From the NCBI GenBank assembly GCA_009363875.1, contig CM018687.1, positions 23,443,764 through 23,507,763 of the forward strand: 64,000 nucleotides of DNA. Direction: 5' to 3'. How positions within the stretch are numbered: position 1 is the stretch's first letter; every line of letters starts with the position of its first letter. This DNA comes from Mikania micrantha (Eukaryota > Streptophyta > Magnoliopsida > Asterales > Asteraceae). The notes under the pieces are model-generated. The model was not told where the DNA came from and ran no database searches. It saw only the letters and a program-made list of their open reading frames with translations. Positions 44,323 to 56,871 of the stretch are shown in pieces. The translations under genes and the position numbers were made by a program.

Positions 44323-44516
44323 TACTTAAAAAAGATATAAATATGATTATAAAATATAAATTTATAAAGTTAAAATTTTTAAATTAAATAAAGATAATAT
44401 TAATCATAAAAATTGTAAAACCTACAAAGCTTATAAAATTATTAAGTTATATTTAATTAATAAAAGATTATATAAACTTTGATAAGAATTCAAAACATCT
44501 ATATCTATATCTATAT

Positions 44517-44814
44517 CTATATTTATACTATATAATAAATAAATGTTTTAATATGCCACTTGTCAACATTCTAGGCAACTTGAAGATTTTTTCCTAAAAT
44601 ATTTCCATTTCAGATTTTTATTAAATTTTGATTTTTTTATCTTCTATCTCCTATTAAATATTAATTATTTTATTTAATTTAGTAAATAACATGATTATGA
44701 ATCAATTATTTAATTTTTTTATAAAACGTCCTTGAAAAATATGTATTATTTATTTTAAATAAATAATTTTAAAATTCAAATATTTAACCTATGTAAATGT
44801 TTAATACATCTCTG

Positions 44815-44859
<45 letters not shown>

Positions 44860-45066
44860 TTCAGAACATTTTCTTATAAACTTTTATCTTTAAAGTTTTT
44901 CTATATAAAAAAGGTATAACTAATAGTATTAGTATTGATATAATCATGTTAACTTAAAAAAATATAATAAAGTTATTTTAATTATGTAAATTCATAAAGA
45001 CATAATTTTAAAATTAAATAAGTTTTTTATTCGCAAACCCGTGTACTACACGGGTCTATAACCTAG
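44517..45066 (+). mobile_element. Small non-autonomous Helitron
   Basis: The 3' end shows the Helitron signature: hairpin ACCCGTGT-ACT-ACACGGGT (45037-45055), an 8-base gap, CTAG (45063-45066) and then a host T. The 5' side near 44517 has TCTATAT...ACTATATAATAAAT and GCCACTTGTCAAC, resembling plant Helitron starts; the exact first base is uncertain among TCTATA repeats. A (TA)n run (44819-44856) lies inside. No Rep/helicase is encoded, so movement would depend on an autonomous partner. Confidence 0.65.
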
Positions 45067-46241
45067 TAAAATAATATACATAGCATAATGAAAGGTGCTA
45101 TAATGTAAACTTTTGGAAGTTGTGTGTTTGTAAAGGAAGATTAGAAACAAAACTAATAATAACTTGAAAAAAATATGTTTCTCTCTCATTTCTTTCCAAA
45201 CACCATCTAAGGTAAAAAAAGGGGGAGGATTACATATTTCTTCGTCCAAAAATTACATATTTATACAAGGTGCAAATTTTTAATGCAAAATGTACAATGC
45301 TTTTAAAACATGATTTGAGAAAATATGTAAATGCCCAAAAAAACGGACTGGTTCCATTCGAGCAAATCAAAGATACGGGTCCATGAGTTTATATTCAAAT
45401 CTATTCGGGGTTTTGAGTTAATTATGGACACAATCCCACAATTTGATTGAAATCCTAATCACGAAATCACAGGAGGGTTATAATTGGAAGGTACTATTCA
45501 AACATTAACAAGAAATTGATTAAGACATTGACGAAAATCAAATTAAACTTGGACACATCTTTGCGCTTCCCCTTTGGTTCGAATGATGCCAAAAGCCCCA
45601 TCACACGAGCTCAAGAACCCACATTCGCTTCTCATCACAATTGTTCTTGGACTTGAACTGTGACCATTCGATTCAACCACATGTAAGATTCATACGCATA
45701 TAGATCGTTTATATACTATAATAAAAAACCCTCTGAAATCAGAGGCTGACAAACATCACAATGATCAATTGGATTTGGATCAGATTTTAGGGTTCATAGC
45801 AAAATGGGGTTGTTTTTGGAATCCTTATAACATTAATAAGAAATAAAGGCTCTCAGGGAAACCTGCGGTAAAGCCCCGCCAAACCAGAAGAGGGTAACGG
45901 GTTATAAACCCATTCTTGGCAGCATAAAACGGGTTTTAGCTTTTTCCTCTCTTTTCAACCATATTTTTTTGTATATAAAAAATCTAAAATAAAATAAAAT
46001 ACCACAATTCGATGATTAACATGCTGATGGACTTTTAATGTATTCCCGAAAAGTTTTTTAAAGTCATTTGAAAATTTAAATAGAATTTGGTTTATATAAA
46101 ATTAAAACAAAACTCACATATTTTTTTATTTAAAAAAAATATAATGATAATATTTTCAAGCAGAAAAATACAAATTTTAATATTATCTTGGAACTGTGTA
46201 AACAAAAAAAATAATTTTGATATATATAATAATGATTAAAA
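45067..46241. other. Intergenic stretch without recognisable genes
   Basis: I see no supported gene, repeat terminus or RNA gene here. Composition is less AT-rich around 45550-45930 without an extended frame. Confidence 0.4.
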
Positions 46242-46623
46242 TGTTAGGAATTTTAGGTAACCTTTTAATTTAATTAGAGTCAATTAATCATATTAATTGA
46301 TAAAATCAATTTTCTCCAAATCTGATTAATCAGTCAAATCAGATCTGACATAGCGAAAGCATTTAGGTTATTAAAACTTTTTGATTCGCAATTGAAACAA
46401 TTCTCAAATCAGGATCTAATTACAAAGGATTTAAATAACAAATGCATTAAACACAACACAACCATATGGTGTTTAGAAATCGACCTTTACGAAGATATTC
46501 CAAATCCACACGATGGTTTGGGCAACAGTCTCGCTAGTTGACTCAATATGATCACCCGAGTCCGGACCTCGTCCTACGAATCACCGGAATGATCCAAAAC
46601 TGATTTTGGCTTACGGCACGTGG
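46242..46623 (+). mobile_element. Copia-type LTR, left part
   Basis: It starts TGTTAGGAATTTTAGGTAACC and matches the LTR starting TGTTGGGATATCTAGG at 63379 over about 380 bp (shared AATCGACCTTTACGAAG, CCAAATCCACACGATGG, GATCACCCGAGTCC, TCGTCCTACGAAT). It is interrupted at 46624 by another LTR and continues at about 49286. Orientation is assigned from the TGTT start and is tentative. Confidence 0.6.
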
Positions 46624-49285
46624 TGTCACACCCCAACCAACGACGGAATACGTTGAGGCGCGAGTTTGATTGTTCTAAAGCTTATGATGCTATGTTATAG
46701 TTTAAATAGTTCACAATCCATATTAATTCAAATGCAAAACATTCATTCAACCAAGATAAAATATTCAAATTACAATCATCCAAATTTAATTACAAAGAAC
46801 TAAATAAACATTTGATTTTATATTAGACTAAGTCCAATACTAAGTCTTAACCTTTGCTTTTTCATCTTATCCTGTTACATATGTAAAATAAACGTCAACT
46901 ATTTGCATAGTTGGTGAGCAATTCTATAGTTTAATACAATACTTAAAAATGATGCAAAACTATTACACTAAATATAACTAGATCTAAATCATATGTAAAT
47001 TGCAAGTAGCACAAAGAAAGAATCCAAACAAATGATATTACAAAGCTTAAATCAAGACTAACTAGGTCTTTAACTTAAACAATGTAAATTATAATGTGTA
47101 TGTATGTATACCTTTCACCTTTTTAACACTAGACATAAGCCATTGCGAAGAATGTAGCTACATTCTTAGGCTACTAAGTAGTACTATATGTTTGATGTAT
47201 GAAACGTCTTCTAACCTAGTTCTCACATAGCAATTAGCACTTAAGCTCACATAGCATCTAAATCATGTCTACTAAGCTTAAAAGTTTGCATCATGTATAT
47301 GTTTTGACTTCAAGAATATGTTTGTGTACATAGCATATGTAACATCCCAAAAGTTTACAAAAGTAAAAAGAAAGTAAGAATTAACTCACTTGTGTTTAGT
47401 CTAGTCTTGTCCAAATGTTGCTTGTTGTTTGAATGAGGAAAAGTTGGCAATCGTTTCTTAATGTTTAAAGCATACGTCTTAGTCTAAGTTCAAATGGTTG
47501 CCTAAAGTTCAAATGTTTTGTCTTAGATCTATTATCTATTATAATTAAATATTCTCAATTGTATAATAATAAATAAATTGGAATATTTTTGATATTTCAT
47601 TTATTTATATATCAAAGTCTAAGAATAATTGTTTGACAATATTTAATGATTAATTACAATTAAATATTCTCATAATAAATATATTGTAATATTTTAATAT
47701 CTCATTTATTTATTACGTAGGTCTAAGAATATAGATTTGTGCCCGAATGGTAATGGCTTAAGTTTGTTATAAGTTACTTATATAATATAATTAAATGATA
47801 TATTGTTTATTGTTTAAATGATTTTGATTTTTAAAAGAGTCTTTTGATTTAAAAATGTTTTAATAAAATGATATTCATTGTTTATTGTTTTATAATTTTA
47901 TAAAATACTTTTCAAACAACTTTATAAAATTTTGTGATTTGTATTGGTTTAAAAATGTATAAAATTTGTAATTTTATAAACCATATTGTAAAGTTTAAAT
48001 ATATTTTCATTTGTAATAACTTTTTAATAAAAAGTTTAAAGGTTAATTAGTAAAATAACATTTAAGAATTTATTTACTTAAGGTTTGTAAAAATAAAATT
48101 ATATTGTTTTGAAAATAACTTTAAAAGTTATCCTTGTCTTAAAAATAAGTAAACTTTAATTTTAACCATTTTATTTATGGTTGTAATACTTAAAACAATA
48201 ATAAACTGTTAAAATAATAAGATTTAAAGTTTATAAATTTTTACATGTTTTATTATAAAAAAATATCATTAAAATTGATAAAAATGGCGAAAAATCGGTT
48301 TTGGAGCAAGCTGGAATGAAACGAACCCGGGACCCCTCCCTTAGGTGGCGGCCACGCTATCGCTAGACTGAGGGAGCAGGTTGTTGCCTAAAATAGAATG
48401 AGATCAATGTTATACAGATCCAACAACAGGGTCTTGAAACCTATGAACCCTAATTCGAATCAAGCCCCAATTAGTTCCATTTACTATCTGTGAGAGACCG
48501 AAAGCTTAGGTCTTTTGATCGTCATGTTCCTACGGTTCTAAGGATGTATTCATTACCTGGATTGATGTTCGTTTGAGAGGGGTTCGAGTTGCGTAGAGGC
48601 TTCGGCCGTTCTCTGGCTCCAATCACGATCAAAGCTTGTTTTGTGTTCTTGCTTTTTGCCCAGACAACTTCGCGAGGGGTAAAGGGTTCTAGTGATGTGC
48701 TTTGATTAGGTTTTTAACTCAAGAAATGTTTTAGTTGTTTTCATTTTTAGTCCTTCTAGTTTAAAGATTATTATGTCTTGTGTAAAATCTTAAACTTTTC
48801 TTATAAATTAATTAATTTATAATCTCTACAAGTATTTATTCTGTTTATTTATATTTTTATAACTAAATATTTAGATAAAATAATGTTTGGCATAACTATT
48901 TCTTAAAAATATATATTTAATAATTATGGCTTTATTATTATTTTTAACTTTAGAATTATTATTCTGATTATAACTAAATACTAATGAAAGTAATGTTTGA
49001 TATGTGTATTTATATATTTCATGTATAAATACAGATAACCTTTTTATTAAATCATTATTTTATTTCTAATAGATTAACTATAAAAAAATAATACTAATAT
49101 ACATTTTATATTAGTTTTTTTATAATTGTCATCTAACATGTTTTTATCATTATATGTTTATTAGGTTTATTTTATATGCATAAATTGAATACATAAGAAT
49201 ATGAATACTCCAATTTTTTTATTATAATTGGAACACAATTATAATTATTCTAATCTTGAAATAATCCTAGGGATTACACTCAGCT
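46624..49285 (-). mobile_element. Gypsy-type LTR nested in the copia LTR
   Basis: On the + strand it starts TGTCACACCCCAACC, the mirror of the GTGTGACA end of other LTRs here. It splits a copia-type LTR. CGTGG occurs directly before it (46619-46623) and at 49286-49290. If that is the target duplication, the far end reads ATTACACTCAGCT and lacks the expected ACA end; a canonical ACA end occurs 7 bases earlier (49278). No gag-pol is inside. It is probably a solo LTR of about 2.66 kb. Confidence 0.6.
48295..48385 (-). repeat. tRNA-like (SINE-head-like) sequence
   Basis: On the - strand, TCTAGCGATAGCGTGGCC resembles an A box and GGGTCCCGGGTTCG a B box, about 25 bases apart, as in tRNA-derived SINE heads. 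There is no full cloverleaf, so it is not called a tRNA gene. Confidence 0.3.
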
Positions 49286-50100
49286 CGTGGGTCAGCCCTT
49301 GGTGCAGCTCACTTGGCTCAGTTCTACACTCGACTGGTTGAGCCGCCCCTTGTGCCCAGCTTGGCTTAGCTCGGCTTGGTGGCCGAATGGTGGTGGTTGT
49401 CTTCGGCCAAGAACCCCAAGAAGGGGGTTGCGACGGCTACACAAGAGAATAGTGAGAGATATTTCAAAATAAGGGTTTTGAATCTTTCTTAGATCCACTA
49501 ATTATGGGTGTGTAATATTTTTATTTATTAATAAAGTATTTACACTTAAAACTTGTAAGTAATTACATTACAAACCCTATAGTAATTAACACATTTAATT
49601 ACTATACTCTCTTTTAACTAATTAACAATGAATTAGTTAATATCCATTAAATAGTTAATGTTTAACTAAAATTAAACATTACTTATTTAATCAATCCTCC
49701 TTTTTTTAATTAACAATTAATTAATAACCCTTTAATAAAGTTCAAAACTTTATTTGTCTAATCAATTAATTATCTCAATAATTAATGTCAACCCAATTAT
49801 TATTTCACAAATAATAATAGTCAATTCTTTAAAACCGACAATTCGTGATCGTATATTATGTTTAACAATTAAACATAAAGTTGTTACCTACCAAAGTGTA
49901 ACTCTTTGGATCATACATTTTATAGTAATGTTGAACTTATCGTTAATCAGACATCCAATATATAACAGACTTTGTGACAACTGGTGCATAACCGTTAGGA
50001 ACTGTACAGTAGTCATGTGTACGAATCACAATCACAATGTTCATATTAGAATGCAATACAAAACAATTTGGAAACAATGTGTGGAATCAAATAAAACTTG
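49286..50100 (+). mobile_element. Copia-type LTR, right part
   Basis: It continues the LTR begun at 46242, aligned to 63715 onward by the GGTTCAGCCC/GGGTCAGCCC phrase, a GC-rich GGCTTGG/GGCTCGG word patch (49288-49440), GCGACGGCTAC and the GTGAGAG phrase. It then passes into AT-rich sequence with AATTAATTA and GTTACCTACCAAAGTG. The end near 50100 is not sharply defined. Confidence 0.5.
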
Positions 50101-52128
50101 AAGTTCAAAGGTGAATGAGCTCAACAACAGTCTATTGTTAACGTGTGTCTGACAACACGAATCCATAATATGATGTATTAGTAAGTACGAATGTATGTGA
50201 GGATATCAAATTCAAAACAATAATGGATAGCGTTCATGAATATTAAACCGACAACGTATTCGTGTGGGTGACGATTCGCACGAATATATTTGTGGGTTTA
50301 ATGTTCTGAAAGATATGTTAAAATTAGAAAACCAAATCAGAGAGTGAAGTCATCGTCGTGTTCGTACAGGTGACAATCTGTACAAATACGTGCGAAGACG
50401 ACACGATCTGACGAAATATTTAAAATAAACGTTTTTGAAACTTTAAAAATAATAAAAAGATATTAAGAATATTTATTAGGAATTACCCCTTAAAAAGACT
50501 TAAACTAATCTACTTTTGCAAAATAAATACGAATTTACGAAACGGAATGAAAACGACGCGCTAAACTGAAACCGAACGAACTCGAACACCCGCATAATGA
50601 CCCGGGCTATAAAAGCCCTAAATACCCTCATTCATTACTCTAACTACCAGCCTCATCGCACACACACTCTCTCTCTACAATTTTCAAAACTTTCTCTCTA
50701 CCTTCTCTCTAACCAAACTTCCTCAATTCTTAACCATTTTTTAAGATCTAGCTACCAAAAAGATCCTCATAACATGTAGAACATGAAAGTAGAACGGGTC
50801 GCAGCTTTGAAACATCAAAAACGAGGTAAAATCGAGCTCAAAAGTCGTTTTTCAGAGTTTTAACCAACCCGGGCGACCTGAACTTAAACTGCCGTTTAGG
50901 ACCATCAAACATTATAAAAACGACTTGAGAACAAATCTAGATTACTTGGATTACATTGGAATGAAGTTTGGAGAGCTGCGGATGGCTAGAAATGACCTGG
51001 GGACTAGTATCAATGGATGAATACATGGAGGCTTAGTATCGATGAGACTGAAACACTCCAGTCCTCTTCCATCGAACCTAACAAGTTCGATAGCTTCAGA
51101 ATCGATGCGGGTCTGTCAAAATTATTAAATTCGATGTACTCCAAGGAGCTCGACACTAATTCTGGTCAATATTATTAATATCGATGGTTGCTAGGGTCAA
51201 TGGAAGCCATGGACGAACCTGTTAGTATCGACAAGGGCTGGTCTAGGTTTCAAGTGTTCTTGGTTGATACTAATCACATCAATACTAAGCACAACCCATC
51301 AATATTATCCCTTAATGTAATCCAAGTATTCTTAATCCCCATTGGGTTATATGTCAACAACTATAAAGATCAAACAAACAGGATTGATAAGATAGTATCA
51401 ACGGTTGTTCGAGAATGTCAGAATGTGTGTGTCGATACTACTAGTATCGACACCCCTCTTGGCCACCTCTAACCATCGATACTAACATTAGCCATCAAGT
51501 TTAGGTGATTTTAAGTGTCAAAGGATTAGGTATTAACATAATCAAAGAAGAAATCAAGTGGGGTAATGAAAGAAGGTAGGGTTCAGGTTAAATCATGACT
51601 AATTCACTTTCAAGTGTATAAAACATAATCTCTTTATAGCTTAAACATAAGTCTTATTATCATATTTTTAAAAGGTTGATAAGGAAATATTTTGGAAGAT
51701 AATACCAACAACAAGTAGAGGTAACAAGTAACATATAGCATTTTTATAAAAGCTAAGTATGAAAATTACACATAAGTTAAACTCAATATGATTTCAATAA
51801 TACAAAATGTTTTACAGACCGTAATACCTTTAATCTTTAAGTGAAGTAAAGACAAGTTCAATATGGCTAGAGGTTAAAATAAGTACACAAAACCTTAAAC
51901 TATTTAATGCACACACTTGTGAATAACATCTAAATCAAACTCAGGGTGTGAAAATCGTCTATACAACAACAACTAGCGCGCATACTTGAATTTTGTAAGT
52001 CACCCACAACACAGTTGTAAGGTGAGTTCAATGCCCCGTTTTGATTTATAAATGCGGGACTGAGAAGCATTCTTAAATATTTTCGTAGGATTATATTTTG
52101 GATGTTATGTTTTGGGGACTTTTGTAGC
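50101..52128 (+). mobile_element. Diverged gypsy LTR A, truncated
   Basis: It is alignable to the element 1 LTR start region (GTATGTGAGG, AAACCGAC, ATTCG...GGTGACGAT, TTTAATGTTCTGAA). It has a clear TATA box (CTATAAAAGCCC, 50606-50617), a CT-rich leader, ACGAG|GTAAAAT (50821-50830), a TCGATACTA cassette (51000-51480) and the AAG|GTGAGTTCAATGCCCC block (52019-52036) with GCGGGACTGAGAAGCATT. It stops abruptly at 52128 and is joined to integrase sequence; its late TATA module and U5 are missing. Confidence 0.7.
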
Positions 52129-53035
52129 ACCGAAAATCCCTCAATGGAAATGGGAGCAAATTTCCATGGATTTCATAACCAAGTTTCCGAGAACTCCGCG
52201 AGGTTACGATTCGATTTGGGTGATCGTCGATTGACTCACCAAATCTGCTCATTTTCTCCCAATCTGAGAGGATTACAAAATGGAGAAGTTGTCCACTTTG
52301 TACATCAACGAGATCATCGCGCGTCATGGTACTCCAACATCAATCATATCCGATAGTGATAGTCGTTTCACTTCTTCGCTTTTGGCAAACATTGCAAAAG
52401 GCTTTGGGAACCAATGTTAATCTTAGCACGGCGTATCATCTCCAAACTGATGGTCAAAGTTGAAAGGACCATCCAAACACTCGAGGACATGCTTCGTTCT
52501 TGTGTGATCAATTTCGGTTGGAGTTGGGATACTCACCTTCCACTAATCTAGTTTTCATACAATAATAGCTATCATACAAGCATTCAATGTGCACCATTCG
52601 AAGCTTTATATGGTAGGAGGTGCCGATCACCGGTCTGCTGGACCGAGGTTGGTGACTCACAAGTCGTTGGGCCTGAACTCATTCCAGAAACAACCGACAA
52701 GATCACAACCATTCAATCAAGGCTTAAGGCCACAAGAGATCGGCAGAAGAGTTATGATGATCGACGTCGGAAATCGCTTGAGTTTCAAGTCGGTGATCGA
52801 GTTTTACTCAAGGTTTCTCCCAGGAAAGGCGTTGTCCGATTCAGGAAGAAAGGGAAACTTGCACCAAGGTACGTTGGACCTTTTGAGATCCTGGGAAGGA
52901 TTGGTCCCGTAGCCTACAAACTCAAACTTCCAGTGGAGCTAAGAAATGTTCACGACACTTTTCATGTTTTGAATCATAAGAAATGCTTGGCTGATCATAA
53001 TGTTCAGATTCCACTGGAAGACATTCACGACACTA
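52129..53035 (+). pseudogene. Gypsy integrase fragment
   Basis: Translated across several frames it reads WEQISMDFITKFPRTPRG, SIWVIVD, TKSAHFLP, LYINEIIARHGTPTSIISDSDSRF, NLSTAYHLQTDGQS, then SLEFQVGDRVLLKVSPRKGV, GPFEILGRIGPVAYKLKLP and VHDTFHVLNHKKCL. This is the integrase core and C-terminal region of a Tekay-type element, but clearly diverged from elements 1 and 2. Several stops and frame changes are present, the chromodomain is missing, and both ends join LTR-like sequence directly. Confidence 0.8.
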
Positions 53036-56000
53036 TTATGTCTTTCTTTCAGTTCTCTTTTCATAATGCTTCGACTATAATATGATCACAATTTCATAGT
53101 TCTGGCTATGTTACATTGTTGTCATATGATTTCTCAACCCATTCCTAGTCATTAGGAATCTTATTGAGATTAGAAATGAACATTTTCATCATAAGCATTT
53201 TGATGCATCTATTTGTGTTCTCTAACCTTTAGTGAACACTTCATGCTTTACCATAGAAAATTTGCATGTGATTCTTCATCTTATGCAAAATTTATCTAAG
53301 ATCTGTTTTCAATACCTATTGAAAATGTCACTGGATAATTTATGTAACATCTGTACAATTAATCATGGTAGTCATAGATTAGGATAGAACAATGGGTACA
53401 TCATAGTCTTTATTTCATTTTGATTCTTGTTCAATGTGCCTATGTGATTCATATGTTCATGTTTGTGTGTTATAGGGTTTTTATTTAAGTATATATTAAT
53501 TAATTAAAGTCGATTACGCTAGGCAAGAACAATATTGTAGTATATCGAAACAATGGTGGGCTGGCGGCTGATAAGGCAGGTAGCTCGACTCTAGGTATGA
53601 CCTATGCATATACAGCGTTCGGTGTAATAGGATAGTGTTAGTGCATAGTGTTATGGCGGATAGCATGACAAACAAACCAATTAAACAAATTGTAATGTGT
53701 AAGAGACTGAGTATCATTATGGGTGACGATTCGTAATGATATTAAGGTCGAGCTTATAATTACGAATAAAAATCAATAAACACGCAAAAATGACCAAAAA
53801 CGTATGTGATTACGGGTATACACGTAATTATATTCGTTTAACGGTCCGACTACGAACGAAAAGTAAAAATAAGTAAAATATTTTATTTTACATTTTACAA
53901 TTTTGAAACTCATCAAAAACAATTCAAGAAACTATTTTAAAATTCAAAATATCTAATTTCGTAATCGTAACAAAACGAGCGTAAAAATACGCGAAATCGA
54001 CACCGAACGAGACCGAACACGCGGGGAACCATTCGGAGTATAAAAGCCTTTAACTTTCCTCATTTCCTCATAAAAATTCAGCTCTCATTACTCTCTCTCT
54101 AAAAACCCGGTTTTCACACTTCTCACTAGAAAACCTCCATTAAAACGACCATATTTCCTTCGTTTCTTCACCAAATCGTGCATATAATATATCAAAACGA
54201 TCCTGTCAACGAGAGGAAGCTTGTATTACAAAGGATCGGAGCAGGTTCGAAGTATTTTGGCCGGAATCTTAGAAAGAAAGTACGATATTGTAGGGTATTA
54301 CACTATTCATAATCTTCTTCGTTTTGAAATCGTAATTCAGTCCTTTTAACTCAATAACCAGGTCTCAAGAACATTTGGAAAGCCTGGAAATATGGTTGCT
54401 AAGGGGAATTGAGGGTTGGAACAAGAAACCGCCTTCTCCCATGGCTGATTTACGTCCCGTGCAATACGAAAGAACAGCTCATTCGCACGAATCTACTCGG
54501 CCGAAAGAACTTCTTATTCTCCTAGAGCTTGGTACGAATGGACATATGGACGAATGGGTTTGTACGCGAATGAACTACTTATTCGCATGACGAGCACATA
54601 CGAATGAAAATACATTCGCACTACAACCTCATTTGGACTCAGTGTTCATTCACACGTCTAGCTTGAACGACTGAGGCTCATTCCAATAGTTCTACCATGC
54701 TAATGAAGACTCATTCGTACGAGCAGGAAAGTTATGAAAAACCAAGTTTTAGAACTTAAGGATTTTTCCAAGTTACACAATTTGTGAACTTACGAATGAT
54801 CAAGTAGTCCTAAGGGGTCGTTATGGGTAATCTAACCCTAAACCGACCCTAAGTGATTGTGGAATTATTGCATTTTAGTTAAGCAAACTTAGATTAATGT
54901 TAAAGTAATAACATAATCACAAGGGCTTATATACATAAATCTTTTCAAAGAATACAAGGGAAGGAAACACTTATCGTGGATCATCAACACATGTTACATA
55001 TATGCATAACTAACCTCAGGCATGATGTAGCATGACACATGCTTTTTATAAATCAACCATCATTATAAGGAATCAAATCATGTTTTTAAGTTCATACAAC
55101 ATTTTCTAAACATGAGAACAAGTTATTCAAGAAGTGATCATTAACAAGTAACATAAGGCAATCAATTAACATAAGTCGATCAATCAATCAAAGTCTATAC
55201 AATTATAAATCTTATATTATATGTATGATTACAATGATATAGGAGTCAGTTAGAAGTCTTGTTGCTTGCTACTTGCTACTTGCTACTTGTTTAGGTTCAT
55301 AGTCTACTGCTGTCAGGTGAGAACATTAGCCCCTCTTTTACTTCTTTTACAACTGTTTTGGGGTGAAACACGTGACCAAACATCTTTTGAACTACAATTT
55401 TTGTATTACAACTTTTCAAATACAATATTCACTATTCTTTGCAACAATCCAAGGTTTACTCTTATATTCTACTGTCTTTACAACTGTTAAACACATTTTG
55501 ATAAAAGGTTTTATAGAAATTTATTAAAAGGTTTTATAAACTATTTTACAACCTGTTTCATACAAAGATGGTTTTATAAATGTTAAATAAGTTTAAAGGA
55601 TAAATTTTATAAACTCTTTTAAACTTTAACTTATGTTTTCTAAATAAATGTTTTGGTAAATGTTTTTGTACAAACCTTGTAATTATACAAGGGATTTCTA
55701 TCATTGTATTAAATCAAGGGTTTTCAAAACAAGGTATTAAATCAATGGTTTTCATTGGTGGTATTCAATCAAGGGTTTTCAAAACAAGGTATTAAATCAA
55801 TGGTTTTCAATGTGGTATTCAATCAAGGGTTTTCAAAACAAGGTATTAAATCAAAGGTTTTCAATGTGGTATTCAATCAAGGGTTTTCAAGGAGGTATTC
55901 AATCAAGTGTTTTCAAATCATGGTAATCAATCAAGAGTATTCAACTACACGTTTTCAATCAAAGTATTCAACCTTAGAAACATAAAAGCATGGTGTCCAT

Positions 56001-56871
56001 CATTGTGAACAAACTTATACACACATCAAGACACATATTCAATCTTATTCTTATTATTATAACGTTAGTACTGGGTGATCACAACAAGGGAAAGCGGGAC
56101 ACGTTTTGGTTACGACAAGGCTGCGGTTAGCGTTTTAAATTTGTTTTAAAAACTAACTGCAGATTGGATGCATTATGATAATATGGATTTGCTGCTAATT
56201 AACTTTACCAGCATAGGTCATATTGACTGGGTACGTCAACACGGAGTTTGTCTTCAGAGTAAACTCATTAGTACAGCTCGTGTTGAATGCGTTTAATGAC
56301 TACTTTTTTAACTCCATACGTAGTTTGGGACTTGATTATATGTTGGCTTTTCTAGTAGACAGTCATTAAACTTTTTGCTCACGTTATTGTTACTTGATGT
56401 TAGTTTGGGTTGCAACTATCCATGTTATTTCAATTCACTGTTTTATACATATGTTTTACAATACAGATTCATATTGACAAATATTAAACCCATTGTTCTC
56501 ACCAACTACTTTTGTAGTTGATAGTTATTTTCACGTGTTTCCGGTAATCAGGTTTAGAGCTTCATAAGGACAACTAAGGAGACCATAGTTAAGATAGAAC
56601 AAGATGAAGAAACAAGCTAGGATGGATTAGAAACTCACTTAATCCTGATTGTTTAATTGTCTTGTCTGAGTCCTATTTTCTAAACAATATTTTTGGGTCT
56701 GCAGTTGTCAATCTTTTGGTAGATTGATAGAATGTCTTTAACTAAATAATGGTCTAAACTTTTTGAAACTTAGTAATGCATTGTGGTTGTTCTTATTCAA
56801 TACTTATGCATGATTCAACCATCGATCGTCACCGCGTCGTGGATTCCGCACACGGCGCAGGGGGTGTGACA
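53036..56871 (+). mobile_element. Diverged gypsy LTR B
   Basis: The right end (CACGGCGCAGGGGGTGTGACA) is canonical, with no primer-binding site after it. It shares about 2.3 kb with 59926-62191. It has a TATA box (GTATAAAAGCC, 54039-54049), a CGAATG cassette (54470-54740), a CTTGCTACTTGCTACTTG microsatellite (55262-55290), the CAG|GTGAGAACATTAGCCCC block (55314) and a tandem array (55700-55975). A diverged late-TATA-like module sits unexpectedly early (53553-53620), so 53036-53700 may belong to another LTR. Confidence 0.7.
55700..55975. repeat. TCAAGGGTTTTCAA tandem array in LTR B
   Basis: Units of about 24 bp alternate GTATTAAATCAATGGTTTTCAA and GTATTCAATCAAGGGTTTTCAA. There are about ten half-units. 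The open frame across it (55755-55985) is repeat-generated. The homologous array at 61078-61285 has fewer units. Confidence 0.85.

Noticed and set aside
48295..48385. Functional tRNA gene
   Set aside because: Only A- and B-box-like parts are present; no full cloverleaf or anticodon stem could be drawn.
52589..52912. 107-codon frame in the integrase fragment
   Set aside because: Off-frame reading of the integrase C-terminal region; the real homology (SLEFQVGDRVLLKVSP) is in another frame.
55755..55985. 76-codon repetitive frame (VVFNQGFS repeats)
   Set aside because: A by-product of the 24-bp tandem array in LTR B; the homologous array has different unit number and no conserved start.
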